Below, one piece after another: positions 37,498 through 50,640 of a stretch of DNA of 64,000 nt. The translations under genes and the position numbers were made by a program. Below the pieces are notes generated by a model that saw only the letters and a list, made by a program, of their open reading frames with translations, did no database searches and had not been told where the DNA came from. Numbering within the stretch: the stretch's first letter is position 1; every line of letters begins with the position of its first letter. This stretch comes from Tubulanus polymorphus (taxonomy: Eukaryota; Nemertea; Palaeonemertea; Tubulaniformes; Tubulanidae). Location: assembly GCF_964204645.1 (NCBI RefSeq), contig NC_134033.1, forward strand, positions 11,677,155-11,741,154. Direction: 5' to 3'.

Positions 37498-37680
37498 GGA
37501 ATATTACTAATATTGGCCATGGTTATGCAGTAAACAGAGTATCCTCCAAATAAAATTCTCCAAAGTGTTCGAATAACAATGGATCTATCATCACAAGTAC
37601 ATGTTACTAGATCGAATATTTATTGATCTTATTTTACAATTGTAATTGGCAATCGTGAGTATCACTTCCATTGGATATTT

Positions 37681-38370
37681 GTTTTTCAACAGTAGGTTTC
37701 ATTTCAGATTAAGTCTTCTATACGTTAATAATTTCATGCCTCGCAAATCTAAAAGACATTGTATGCGAGGTACAATAGCATGTTATTAGATATACAGTTG
37801 GAGACGTCTATAGTTGAAATATATTTATACAATGATTAAGTCTTTACAAACATAACGTCATTTTGCTCGAATTTCTCCGGATAACAACGGAAAATGATAA
37901 AAAACGGCTTTTAGTTCACCATGATTTGCAGTAATAAAACTGGCAACTCGTTTTAAAAGTGCACAGTTCATCTCATAAGTAAGGTCGTTTAGTAAGAGGG
38001 AACATTTTGTCGGATTGTGTCAGTCTGTTTAACTTGCTAGTTCGCGGAAAAGACGAAGTTGGTCGATTTCTAATACATGGGATGGGTTACGGCACTGGAA
38101 GATAAAATGACGAGTAATGAGGTTTACGTTACAGTACGAACAATGAGGATATACTTTGTTGCCAAAATCATGCATGGACATATGATGTTTCAGTAAGAAG
38201 TCTGCGCGAAGTCTGTTCAGGTTAACCTCATCATGAATTCCTGGTAGATACTGTACTTAAGATGAATTTGAAATGGCCTTTCACGTAATAGGATTTGAAT
38301 TGTGACAGGGAAGAGAGATTTCTGATTTGACAATCAAGTTTATTCCCAGTAAAATATGAAATTGCCCTAT
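37681..38370 (-). mobile_element. LINE fragment inserted between promoter and conserved block (unit 4)
   Basis: Compared with unit 2, about 690 bp are inserted here. Minus strand 38254-38029 reads PGIHDEVNLNRLRADFLLKH, then CSYCNVNLITRHFIFQC and RELAS stop, the Cys-Cys-His-Cys C-terminal pattern of non-LTR reverse transcriptases. Copies occur at 48686-48910 and 59105-59329. The insertion moves the 170-bp block from about 420 to about 1090 bases upstream of the gene. Confidence 0.65.
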
Positions 38371-38528
38371 TGAATGTAAATCAGAATTCTCGTCTTTTAG
38401 AATTATTGTCGTGGATTTTGTCGATACATGATTTCAATTTTAGTATACCAAAATACGACTGTACTATGATGAAGAGATCGTTCTAAAACAGCCATAACTT
38501 TTCGCTTAATTAGTTAACGAGAACTCAT

Positions 38529-38698
38529 TAGTTTTAGGTTCCTCTTGTCTTTCAAAGTCGGTATTGCCGCAATGATAACACGTGACGCAGTCATTTCAAC
38601 GCGATACAAATATAAACGAGTTTTTAGTTTTGCTGATTTGCAACGACTGATTCATCGTTGGCTAAAGCTTAATCAATCGCTGATCTATCTTCGATGGC
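38529..38698. promoter_or_regulatory. 170-bp conserved noncoding block upstream of gene 4
   Basis: Exact copy of 18233-18402. It lies about 1.09 kb upstream of the gene 4 ATG, beyond the LINE insertion. Confidence 0.6.
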
Positions 38699-39111
38699 CG
38701 TAAGATTGACAAAATCTCATTCTTCCGTATATACATATATTCATATCATGAAGCGAATTATCCAATAATACCCTCTTGCCGAAGTGATACGTATGTCGAC
38801 CACTTGAAAATTGAAAATATTTTCGTTCCGATGAAGTCGGTAATATTTAGTTAATCAAACAGCTGGATGTCTGAAAGGAGAAACTAATGAAATGAAAAAT
38901 ATTTCATCTGAACAAGATATTAATACTTCAATCGCTTGAATATTGATATATGCGATATTATGAGGCGTATGTTATGAAAGTGAGCGTAAGTGAAAGCCAT
39001 TCACTGGTGTTGATTGGAATTTCATTTTATTTGACACAAGTCCCGACAAATCATGTACGATACGAAATTGTGTACGGCTTCGAGATGGGTGTCTTTGCGA
39101 GGGGCTTCTAT

Positions 39112-39590
39112 CTTGAGCACATCCGTATCCCCATGACACGATTCCATTGAGTTGATACCGTCCGTTCACTTCACTAATTGAAAATGAATTTAATTACCTA
39201 CTGTCCAAAACAATGAGCGGGGCTGATAGCCCACTGTGGGTCGATCAAAGTGGCTCAACATCCTTGGAATCCGTTGTTTGTCAGACCAGCCATCCACGGC
39301 CAGCTTCCGGGACGAGCTTCTTGGCCACCGACAATTCGGGACCCTGTTCCACAGGTCTGAATTAAATTTGACTCTATAGTTAAAACATTGAAAATGAACT
39401 AACTTTAACTCAGCGTTAACTCTAACTCACAACTGTGGGACCGAGTCCTGAATCCGCCCAAACCATTTCCTGGTCGTTGTTGGTCTCATGGTTGATGTTG
39501 GTCTCATGGTTGTTGTTGATCTCATGGTTGTAGTCTTCGGTTTCCGCGTGGTCGATGTTAATCCCGGGATGACGGGGTCACTGTAGTGTG
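39112..39590 (-). pseudogene. Serine protease pseudogene, unit 4
   Basis: Minus strand, 5' to 3'. A Thr-rich segment at about 39575-39430 reads TSTTRKPKTTTMRSTTTMRP and more. The exon 39356-39198 reads TCGTGSRIVGGQEARPGSWP, then WMAGL, a Cys followed by TGA, then ATLIDPQWAISPAHCF. A truncated Ser exon follows at about 39177-39112. The exon keeps the R-IVGG activation site and the catalytic His in AHC, but the TGA replaces the Gly expected after Cys, and the GDSGGP start and C-terminus of the last exon are missing. The original protein was probably a secreted S1 protease with a Thr-rich linker. Confidence 0.8.
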
Positions 39591-39639
39591 AATAATAACC
39601 ATATTTTGAATAAGACTGTCTTATTTTCTTAAAAAAAGT

Positions 39640-39984
39640 ATTTCAGGATAGGATAGGATAGGAAATTTCTATAGCGCCTTGTAAATAGCAGGGCTTTTAT
39701 CAAAGGCGCTCTCCAGACGAAGATGATGACTTGAACAGAAATGTCTTGAGCTGTGCTTTGAATGCTGGTAGAGAGTCAATATCACGGAGAGGTTGCGGAA
39801 GGGAGTTCCACACTATAGGTGCAGATGTCTCAAATGCACGTCCGCCGAATGACTTAAGACGACATGATCTGACTAACAGAAGGTTCTGCGACCCGTTACG
39901 TAATTTACTTATTTTATAGACCATTGGATGAAGGCGAAATGACAGGAAATTGCAAGATGGGAGAAATTCAAATGTAGCTGACAC
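39640..39984 (-). mobile_element. LINE 3' end (CR1/L2-like), unit 4
   Basis: Minus strand encodes RNGSQNLLLVRSCRLKSFGG, FETSAPIVWNSLPQPLRDID and FKAQLKTFLFK, the typical last part of ORF2 in CR1/L2-type LINEs. Downstream lies a hairpin-like AGCGCC...GGCGCT 3' UTR and a short tandem tail of TCCTA repeats, as in that clade. It is a 5'-truncated, inactive copy. Clade is inferred from pattern, not alignment. Confidence 0.75.
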
Positions 39985-41049
39985 GATTCTGTAAAGGCTT
40001 GTTCAAAATAGATAACAGTAGTACGTCCGATCATAAACATTACATAAAACTTACCGAACGTCGGAATGAACTCATATCTGAAACCAGATTTTTGGACATT
40101 CTCGTTCGAATAAAACGCTAAGGACTCGCAGTCGCATACATGTATGATTCGATATTCGGTCCGGTATGTCCGCGATGTTATGCCCATTCGCATTAGGTTT
40201 TTTACCTTTGAGGTATATCATTTGAATGATATCTGAACATGTACATGCATAATAAGATCATTGATTATTCCTATCCTTAGATTTTGGGCAGATTGTTTTG
40301 ATTTGTCCCTGGGACTTGGTTTTATTGATGTGGAAACAAAATAGTCCCTTGGAACATTCTGACATTTATCAGTTTTAACCATGGTTCCTCATTGCATTGT
40401 AGAGGAATTCAATATTTGCCCACCTAAAATCGCGTCCGATGAACTCAACAGTATTAAAACCTGATACTCGTACCAACAATTAAAACCATTTTCGGTAGAG
40501 ACAAGTGTAGTAAAAATGAAAAAATAACACCCATATACTGAAATGCACGCAAAGAAAACAGCGCCGAATCTCGGAATGACAATACACGCGCTGCAGTTTA
40601 AGTGCCATAGGAAAAAAACTAGGCAAGATATCTTAAAGTTTTAAAGTTCACCTGAAAGGGGGCGTTTATGCGCACAGTTGAAATGTTTGGATTTTTTAGA
40701 AAATTATTTCTGAAAATAACGAACTTCAAAGTTCAGTACCCTGGATTTCTATGCGCACGGCAAAAACTGACCACCGATTTTTATATCGATCTCATGTCGC
40801 ATTGCTGCAAATTCTAAAAATGATTTTTACATAACTGAATACTAGAGATTCACGCGGTTTGAATGTTGCTGAAACTGTCAAAATCCATCCACGGACAGAT
40901 GAACTATGATACAACACACATCACGGATAGTTTTTAAAAAAGAGAAAAAAAATGACCCAACAATACGGGACGAAAGTACCCTTACAAAATGGCGGCTAGC
41001 AACTGTAAAATGGTTTATTAAGATCAGTTAGATAAACACATAGAAATCA

Positions 41050-41382
41050 TCATGTCAAGTGAAAAAGCCGCCATTTGCTGTCCGCCATCGGTGCACCTCC
41101 ATTTTTAACTATCTCCCGTAAATAAACGCTGATTTCGTTGTGAGATATTTGTCGTTTAGTGGTGGTTCTAAGTACGCAGGAAGCGGAACGACTTCTAGTT
41201 TTTATTAGATTAGAATATTCTGAAATGCTGTCCATTGAAGTGGAGGGGTAATTTTCAGATTGACGATTAGTTGCCACCTTTGTTTTTTTATTACAGGGAT
41301 ACTGTCCTCTACCATCGGTGTAAGTTACCAATTTGGCAATCCATGGAAGCCCGTATCGACAGTGGCCTGACATCCGGGCCAA
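41050..41382 (-). other. Open frame of unknown nature conserved in units 4-6
   Basis: A 110-codon frame starting MARMSGHCRYGLPWIAK recurs at 51752-52040 (broken by a deletion) and 63555-63905. The copies differ by short indels that partly preserve the frame, but near-identity reflects recent duplication, so conservation is weak evidence of coding. I do not recognise the product. It may be part of a transposon. Confidence 0.3.
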
Positions 41383-42123
41383 TTAAATTCAATTGAGTGT
41401 GTTTTGATTTACTACTTATTGTTATCGTTGATCGATTGTCAACTTAAGAAGGTTTCAGGTTCGAATTCCTGATTTTTTCAAATCCCAATGTCATACAGAA
41501 AGCAGAAAACCCGTTATCGCTGCTATTTCGCAGTTGTATTTTGTTGTTATGTTTCCACCACTGTCGGTCAAACAAACGAGATCGACTCTAAATCAATTTC
41601 TAATCCTCAAAAAATTTGGCACAATCTACAACTTCCTTGCAATTCCTTTTCAAGCAGCTAATACTCTCTCAGATGCAAAATGAAAAAACCTCCAACGACT
41701 CAAACTCCCATCTCTGCGATAACCCCAAACAATCGAAAACATGCGACAAACAACAATATTTCATTTAGCAGAAACAGAATTTTATTGGCGATTTGAACGA
41801 CTGGTACATAATTTTTTTAAACTTGCAGGATTCGAAATATAGTTTGACACTATCGGAATACAGCTGTTGTATATATGTGCGAAGGAAAAACTTCGAACGA
41901 AACAATGTTGGATATTTATTTCGATGAAACTTATTCCCGTGTTGAAGATTTCAATTTCCGACTTCGTGTCATCGACACTTACTAAATGAGAAATGAGATT
42001 CCTTTACAAGAAAAGCGAATAATATATACACTTCGTCTGGGATGATTCAGACAAATCGTTTAACTTTAGCCGATTGTTTGCGGATAGATTTGTTGGATTC
42101 CTTGAAGTGAGCAGCTCACCTGT

Positions 42124-45100
42124 TTACTCTAAGTCGACGTTTAAGGCGTATCGTCGATACTTGCGTGTCTTAGTTTTTGTCTTAAATTCTGTACCAGCCA
42201 CAAGATCGTATTGAGTGGCGTAATTTTTGTATCTGATATATTCGTAAGTCGTGAATCCTGGTGGTTTCACGTCGACTGATAGATCACAAGTTAAAACCTT
42301 CGAATTATTGACTGTTGTGAATATACCCAAGAAATCACCTTTCTTGACTGCAATGCGCTGATCTACCGGTACATCAACCTGTTAAAATGAGTAGATATAT
42401 GTGCTAAGATAAGGTCTATTTCAAACACATCGTGATCGTGAAGTCACGCATATTACTAATCAGGCTCAATTACTTCATTCACTGGATGTCTTTAAACCAA
42501 GTAAATACATAGACCTATATGATAGATATCATCAGTATATCCCGATTTTAATGATTGGTTCAAAAAACTGTCGTGTCAACGCATATTTAGGTGAAATGGA
42601 TTAGAATTAAAAAGAAAAAAACAAAATTACCGAAACGTTTCCTGTTTTCGCGCCGCTCAGAACCTGGAACCCGATAAGTTTGAAAGTGTGGCTACCGGTT
42701 TTTCTGAAAACTGCGCCATTCACATCCCTGCCGTTGCCGGTCGAATAGTAGTTCCAACGAATAATGGAGGAATCACACGGTATTTTGTAATCGAGAAGAA
42801 CTACTAATGAGTTCACGTGTTTCCAACTGCCTCTAGTCATGTTCTTTCCTCCAACTTTTACATTACACGTTGATGGTGGTGGTGTCGGTGCAGGTGTCGG
42901 TGCAGGTGTTGGTGGTGTGGTCGGTGACGATTTCGGTGTCGTAGCAGTTGCATCTATCCCTAAGCCAACGAAAAATACAGAATATAATTCAATTAGTCTG
43001 AGTGTGTTGCACTGACGTCACGGCCAGTGGCTAGAGCTGTATTGTATCATTAAATGTACTTCGTTTATCAGCTAATGCTTGTTGTCAAATACGGATAATG
43101 CGTAAAGCTCTACCCATAATAGACAATAGTCACACGATTGTAGATGACGGGTAGTTTGAATTAGATATCAAAATACATAAAGTGACTCATAATTCTATAT
43201 TAGGGCTGGGTACCAAACCTTTATATTCTGTCTATTTTCATGTCACTATAATAAATGAAAAATAAAAAATACATGCGTTTTAAATTCCCCACCCACCACT
43301 CTCTATAGTTAAGAAAAGATTTAGCAAAAATACATGACTTTGAAGGAAAAATCTCGTGGGCCAACGATGACTTTTATTTACCGAATTTGCAGAGTGGTCC
43401 GGCGAATGAATTGGTGCAGGCGCAATTTGCTTCTCCTAACTCGTTCTTGGAGCACGTTCCTCCATTCTGACATGGATTCGGGTCACACGGGTCACCGACT
43501 GAAATGAGAAATGCAGAACGCCATTTAAACTCAGAGACTCGCAATATGCGATTTACTATTAACAACATGCGATAAACAATATGCGATTTACGATTAACGA
43601 TATGCGATAAACAATATGCGTTTTACGATTAACAATATGCGATAAACAATATGCGATTTACGATTAACAATATGCGATATTTGAGACCCGACATCACTTA
43701 CCTATTTCACAGAGATCCCCTGAGAAATTAGGAGGGCAGTCACACACAGGTTTACCGTCAACAGAGTAACATTCACCACCGTTTGAACAGTTCGTATTGG
43801 TGCAAATATCTACAACAAAATGTGATTAATGTTAACAACTGGAGAAATGAACTTGAGATTACAATTGAGGAGATTTAAATAACGGTTCAACCTACCGCAA
43901 TCAGCAACCGGGATGCATCTCGACGCGGTGTAAATAAAACCGGCATCGCATTCACATCCGGCAGAGTTTGGTAAATCACAATTTGCCGCATCGACGGTTC
44001 GTTGTTTACATGTTGGTTGACAACCGGACATTTTTCTGTTAAAAGCACTGTTTGCGGGACAATTCGGCACTAAAATAAAATATATCAGCGCTACTATAAC
44101 ATTATACACGATTAAGTCTCTATGTTTCTTGTCTTTTAGTGGTTTTTATCTCTTTTGTTTTTTTAAAATTAATTCTATATGAGCTAAATGCCATTATGTA
44201 GTCTATGCCGGTATGTTCTGAGTTTAAAACAAATTTGTATTCAGATTCACGGGAGTATCGCGATTATATCGTGTATCTTTGAACACGTCGAGTGTAAATA
44301 ATGTTAAAGACGTTTCTATAGATTTGAAAATCGTGATTCAGCGGACCTACAAAGTGTACGGCATACTCTGCGTGACAGGCACATCAGACGGAACAATTTC
44401 TGGTATTAATGAATTCATGCAATCTTTCTTTCTATATCAGAAAACCTTTCTTCCATCGCTTAGTTATTTCTATTATCTATACATCACATAATTTCTCTTA
44501 CGGCACAAATTTGCCGTTCTCCACGTGGTCACTGTATGTCCAGCCTCTTCGCACGCGGTCTCTGCCTCAGAAAGCGACGAACAAATGGTTTCCATATCAC
44601 CTCTCATCGCAGCTCCGTCAAATACACAGTTGTCGAAAGTCGTGGTTATAGTGGTATCATTAGCACCGATACATTCACCGAATGGACCGTCAGCTTTATT
44701 CAACAGACCGCAGAAATTATCAGCACCGTATTTCGTCTTATCGGCTTCCGTTACTACGAATGGCTCACTTGAAACAGACGAAAATATCAACTTCAATCGA
44801 AAATATATGCGGCAACTTTACAAGATACTAGATCAGAATTAGTCGATACAAACGTGAAATCTAAGACAGTATGTACAAGGTGCGAAATGCAAGATGATCA
44901 AATAGAAATTTCCGTTAAGTAACCTGCGGCAAAATTCACATCCTAGGCGCGTGGGATTTGAATAATGATCGTAGACGTTGAGTGAACGTGGTTTCTTTTG
45001 CCCCTGATGTATTTTAACGTATTTGTTCTAGTTTTCGTTTGATACTTACGCTGGAGCTTGTCGCTTACGTCTTCCGGCCCTCGCAACACAGCTGTAAAAA

Positions 45101-48060
45101 GATCCAATATTTCAAAGAAACCGAGTATGGAACTTACTGATTTACTTCACCTAATCTGGAATCTACTGATTCTCTATTTCTCGGAAATGACATTGTATAC
45201 ATTTTTCATAAACCTACCTTCCCGGTACGACGCACTGGTTATCGATGCCAAGTAAGCAAGTCGCCGTCGCAGGATTGTCGTCAGCATAATTTCCATTACA
45301 ATTTCCACATAACCCGGTCAATCGACCGCCGAAATTGTTTGGACCTGATCTTCCACCGTATCTTACATAGAGTCTGTACCCGTAGACGTATTGCACTAAG
45401 ACTCCACAGTTTAACAACTGCACGCTATAGCTTCTATAACATTTCGTGATCTTTATTCCCGGGAGTGTGACGCAGCCGCATTGACGAACTCCGTTTATCT
45501 AAATGATGGAATTATTATATTACACCAGACTAGATGTACATTGAGAAAATTAAACTGGAAATACTGCAGCAAGTCTTTTAGTTGTCACGTAAATTTTAAG
45601 ATTTGACTCTAAAACACTGACAATTTGTCGATTTCTACTTTGAATAAAACCAAGAAAGAATTGAAGGATTGTTTGAGCTATTTTACTTGCAATCAAAAAG
45701 AAGCAAACTTTCATCAACAGATTTACATAAGACCGATTGCAGAATATATATCTTACCCACAGATATTGGTGATTGAACTCAAGTCTGTATCCGTTGTATT
45801 CAACAATCGCATATTTGACGTAAGCCACGCGATAATACGGAAGGTTCCGAGAAGATACACGATATTTGCAGGTTCCGTCTGCGTAACCGGCGTGCTCCGA
45901 CAAAATGTATGCACAAGAAGAGCCTTGGAAGTTGAATGGACGCCGATCCAACGATTTGTAATGAGGATCGCCGTAAACCGAACAGACACTATTGCACGGT
46001 CGTATAATAGGCACTGAAATAGGAATATTGTTTCATTTAGATTAGAAAGTGCTTTTAGGTTTATGAAACAATTTGACTGGGTATCAAAGTTCCTACCTCC
46101 AGCCTCGGAATAAGTAGAGTCCTTATTTATTTAGAAGTGAATAGTAGATAATCAGCCTTTTTAACTATTTAACTAACCTTCACAGCGGGCGCCTTGGAAT
46201 CCGGTTAAACACTGGCACACTGGTTGATTGTTGACCACTTGACAGATTGCATTGTTTTTGCACGGATTTGGACTGCACGGGTTCGCTGTAATTGTGGTGA
46301 TGTTTAAGATCAGTATTTGATAGTTTGATACGCGCTACTTGAAGGTGAACATAAAGTTGTACTTACCACAAATCGACGCGCAGGTACGAGACCTCCTATC
46401 AGTGGACACGGTACACTTTTGTCCAGGTGGACACGGATTCTTAACACATGGATCTGGTGGAACAGTCACTGGTTGCATCACCGCTGTCGAAAGAAAATGT
46501 TTTCGAAATTTGTTCAGGTGGTTTTAGTGCATCCATGGGATAAAATGGAAAGTGCACTATTTACAAAATATACATTAAAGTGAACGACAATTAAGTATCT
46601 TCAAAGTAGAAAAGTGACAATTTTGTTTGTCACTTATCATTCCACAACGAACACTACGTGATTTACAAAAAAATCTAAATCTGTCGTTACTATGACGTAG
46701 TCAAGAAAAGGGAAATAGTCCATCGAACGGTGGACAATCGTATTTGCGCGATGTGAGACTGAGGACCGCGCGCTGGTCCCATCTATCACTTAACCTTAAC
46801 GTGCGCGAGCGGCTGTTCAGGTAGCCGATCGGATACCTTGCGCCTTTGTCTGTTTCTCTCTACAGTTCTGCATCACATTAAGTAGACGTGTTTGAACATC
46901 CGTTCTTGCAAAAATCCATTATAGTCGTCGCATTTTACTCTGTTAGCCGACGAAATAAGGACCGCAATGTAGTCTTCGACTTGCTGTCATTTATAACAAC
47001 ATGAACCGTGATATTATGTGCGCACAGGCTCCTTTGTCTATTAACGTAGGCTCGTTAATATGGCGTAACCAAGAAAAACTTCAGGTTTCCAATATGCCAA
47101 TCGAGCACCTACCTTGAGTGCATGTCGTCCCGGTCCATTCACTGGTACATGTGCATTCAGGAACTCTCTGGCTATTCCATGCGCACGTACCCCCATTTTG
47201 ACAATAGTCTAAACAAGTTCCTACAAGAATAATTCAAATAGCCATTTTTACAATTAATCATGTTTGGATAATGGAACAGTAACGGATGAGACAATTCAAA
47301 TAGCTCCGCGGAGGTACGAAACAAGTTTATGATTTAAATGTCATATCTATTTGCGTTTTCTTGAAGCATCTATCAATATATTTTGCTTCAAGAAATTGCC
47401 TCTTCTTTTGGAAAATTTGGTAAAATCATTGATTGCCAACGAAATTAAGAATTTCCTTCTTCAATAAAACATACTGTACTCGCAAAGGGATCCTGTGTAA
47501 CCAGGAAAACATTCACAAGCGATTTGCTGGCCTTTTATGACTTCACATCCATTCTTACAACTCCCTTTGAAGTCGCAAATTGGTGATGCTACAAAATATA
47601 GATTTACATATCAGTGCATAGCTATATATCAATCACTAAATTCAACCATTTATCTTTTGTTATTGTCTGGCAAAATTCGATTGTGTATAAAATGTATACT
47701 AACCGCTCTTTGTGCCTGTCACAGCAAAGCACAGAACAATGAAAACGTAACCTGCAATAATAAAGATGTTTTTCAATAAGGCATTGCCGTGCTGGGATCC
47801 AAACCTAATTGCATCGAGATACGCGGCTCTAAAAGGCTGGCTTTTATGTCGATAAGCGACGGGACGCCTACCGACTCCTACCGACGCAACTGAGAGCAAC
47901 CGCGATCGCAGCCCAGCTTTTGTCGACTGCGCTCCGATTCCCAGTAGCTGAGGCCGACTAGCGGGATACGAGATCCTTCCAGTTGCTTCCCTGCTCATGT
48001 CGGTTACGGTTACTGGCAAATGTACCGGCTCAGATGGTCACGTTACTTACCTAACATCAT
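42124..48060 (-). CDS. Gene 5: secreted EGF-VWD-C8-TIL protein, short linker
   Basis: Fifteen exons, 5' to 3': 48060-48051, 47751-47704, 47588-47475, 47220-47113, 46483-46367, 46285-46178, 46013-45757, 45498-45218, 45091-45050, 44767-44502, 44069-43896, 43809-43702, 43498-43382, 42959-42631, 42378-42124. Joined length is 2334 nt (777 aa). The upstream half is nearly identical to gene 4. The linker is the shortest in the array (GIDATATTPKSSPTTPPTPA and a TPAP tail), with no full heptad array. The C-terminal domain ends YRRYALNVDLE, so the last residue differs from genes 2-4. The full 5' leader is kept, unlike genes 4 and 6. Confidence 0.87.
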
Positions 48061-48126
48061 GCTGACCGATTCAGTCGTCTGTGGTTTTCATGCTATGAGC
48101 TTAGTGAAATATCAAATATTTGATCA

Positions 48127-48134
48127 TATTTAAA
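48127..48134 (-). promoter_or_regulatory. TATA-like element of gene 5
   Basis: TTTAAATA on the minus strand, 67 bases upstream of the ATG. Confidence 0.5.
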
Positions 48135-48685
48135 GGAATATTACTAATATTGGCCATGGTTATGCAGTAAACAGAGTATCCTCCAAATCTAATAAAATTC
48201 TCCAAAGTGTTCGAATAACAATGGATCTATCATCACAAGTACATGTTACTAGATCGAATATTTATTGATCTTATTTTACAATTGTAATTGGCAATCGTGA
48301 GTATCACTTCCATTGGATATTTGTTTTTCAACAGTAGGTTTCATTTCAGATTAAGTCTTCTATACGTTAATAATTTCATGCCTCGCAAATCTAAAAGACA
48401 TTGTATGCGAGGTAGAATAGCATGTTATTAGATATACAGTTGGAGACGTCTATAGTTGAAATATATTTATACAATGATTAAGTCTTTACAAACATAACGT
48501 CATTTTGCATGTGCTCGAATTTCTCCGGATAACAACGGAAAATGATAAAAAACGGCTTTTAGTTCACCATGATTTGCAGTAATAAAACTGGCAACTCGTT
48601 TTAAAAGTGCACAGTTCATCTCATAAGTAAGGTCTTTATTGCCGTTTAGTAAGAGGGAACATTTTGTCGGATTGTGTCAGTCTGT

Positions 48686-48910
48686 TTAACTTGCTAGTTC
48701 GCGGAAAAGACGAAGTTGGTCGATTTCTAATACATGGGATGGGTTACGGCACTGGAAGATAAAATGACGAGTAATGAGGTTTACGTCACAGTACGAACAA
48801 TGAGGACATACTTTGTTGCCAAAATCATGCATGGACATATGATGTTTCAGTAAGAAGTCTGCGCGAAGTCTGTTCAGGTTAACCTCATCATGAATTCCTG
48901 GTAGATACTG
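48686..48910 (-). mobile_element. LINE C-terminal fragment, unit 5
   Basis: Second copy of the CSYCN...H...C reverse-transcriptase tail seen at 38029-38254, carried along by the tandem duplication. Confidence 0.65.
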
Positions 48911-49185
48911 TACTTAAGATGAATTTGAAATGGCCTTTCACGTAATAGGATTGGAATTGTGACAGGGAAGAGAGATTTCTGATTTGACAATCAAGTTTAT
49001 TCCCAGTAAAATATGAAATTGCCCTATTGAATGTAAATCAGAATTCTCGTCTTTTAGAATTATTGTCGTGGATTTTGTCGATACGTGATTTCAATTTTAG
49101 TATACCAAAATACGACTGTACTATGATGAAGAGATCGTTCTAAAACAGCCATAACTTTTCGCTTAATTAGTTAACGAGAACTCAT

Positions 49186-49355
49186 TAGTTTTAGGTTCCT
49201 CTTGTCTTTCAAAGTCGGTATTGCCGCAATGATAACACGTGACGCAGTCATTTCAACGCGATACAAATATAAACGAGTTTTTAGTTTTGCTGATTTGCAA
49301 CGACTGATTCATCGTTGGCTAAAGCTTAATCAATCGCTGATCTATCTTCGATGGC
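49186..49355. promoter_or_regulatory. 170-bp conserved noncoding block upstream of gene 5
   Basis: Same sequence as 18233-18402 and 38529-38698, about 1.13 kb upstream of the gene 5 ATG. Confidence 0.6.
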
Positions 49356-49766
49356 TGTAAGATTGACAAAATCTCATTCTTCCGTATATACATATATTCA
49401 TATCATGAAGCGAATTATCCAATAATACCCTCTTGCCGAAGTGATACGTATGTCGACCACTTGAAAATTGAAAATATTTTCGTTCCGATAAAGTCGGTAA
49501 TATTTAGTTAATCAAACAGCTGGATGTCTGAAAGGAGAAACTAATGAAATGAAAAATATTTCATCTGAACAAGATATTAATACTTCAATCGCTTGAATAT
49601 TGATATATGCGATATTATGAGGCGTATGTTATGAAAGTGAGTGTAAGTGAAAGCCATTCACTGGTGTTGATTGGAATTTCATTTTATTTGACAAGTCCCG
49701 ACAAATCATGTACGATACGAAATTGTGTACGGCTTCGAGATGGGTGTCTTTGCGAGGGGCTTCTAT

Positions 49767-50248
49767 CTTGAGCACATCCGTATCCCCATGACACGATTCC
49801 ATTGAGTTGATACCGTCCGTTCACTTCACTAATTGAAAATGAATTTAATTAACTACTGTCCAAAACAATGAGCGGGGCTGATAGCCCACTGTGGGTCGAT
49901 CAAAGTGGCTCAACATCCTTGGAATCCGTTGTTTGTCAGACCAGCCATCCACGGCCAGCTTCCGGGACGAGCTTCTTGGCCACCGACAATTCTGGACCCT
50001 GTTCCACAGGTCTGAGTTAAATTTGACTCTATAGTTAAAACATTGAAGATGAACTAACTTTAACTCAGCGTTAACTCTAACTCACAACTGTGGGACCGAG
50101 TCCTGAATCCGCCCAAACCATTTCCTGGTCGTTGTTGGTCTCATGGTTGATGTTGGTCTCATGGTTGTTGTTGATCTCATGGTTGTAGTCTTCGGTTTCC
50201 GCGTGGTCGATGTTAATCCCGGGGGTGACGGGGTCACTGTAGTGTGAA
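49767..50248 (-). pseudogene. Serine protease pseudogene, unit 5
   Basis: Copy of the unit 4 pseudogene. The IVGG/AHC exon is at 50011-49853 with the same in-frame TGA. The donor after the His exon has decayed from GTAATT (GTTAATT context), and the Thr-rich upstream segment has an extra-base frameshift relative to unit 4. Confidence 0.75.
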
Positions 50249-50295
50249 TAATAACCATATTTTGAATAAGACTGTCTTATTTTCTTAAAAAAAGT

Positions 50296-50640
50296 ATTTC
50301 AGGATAGGATAGGATAGGAAATTTCTATAGCGCCTTGTAAATAGCAGGGCTATTATCAAAGGCGCTCTCCAGACGAAGATGATGACTTGAACAGAAATGT
50401 CTTGAGCTGTGCTTTGAATGCTGGTAGAGAGTCAATATCACGGAGAGGTTGCGGAAGGGAGTTCCACACTATAGGTGCAGATGTCTCAAATGCACGTCCG
50501 CCGAATGACTTAAGACGACATGATCTGACTAACAGAAGGTTCTGCGACCCGTTACGTAATTTACTTATTTTATAGGCCATTGGATGAAGGCGAAATGACA
50601 GGAAATTGCAAGATGGGAGAAATTCAAATGTAGCTGACAC
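50296..50640 (-). mobile_element. LINE 3' end, unit 5
   Basis: Copy of 39640-39984 with the same AFETSAPIVWNSLPQPLRD signature and TCCTA tail. Confidence 0.75.

Larger units (their letters stand above)
31242..41730. repeat. Tandem duplication unit 4
   Basis: About 10.5 kb holding gene 4 and its upstream spacer. Units 5 (41731-52404) and 6 (52405 to the window end) repeat the same order: gene, inserted LINE fragment, 170-bp block, protease pseudogene, LINE 3' fragment and a conserved unknown ORF. Introns and spacers are near-identical among the three, so the duplications are recent compared with units 1-3. Boundaries are approximate. Confidence 0.8.
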
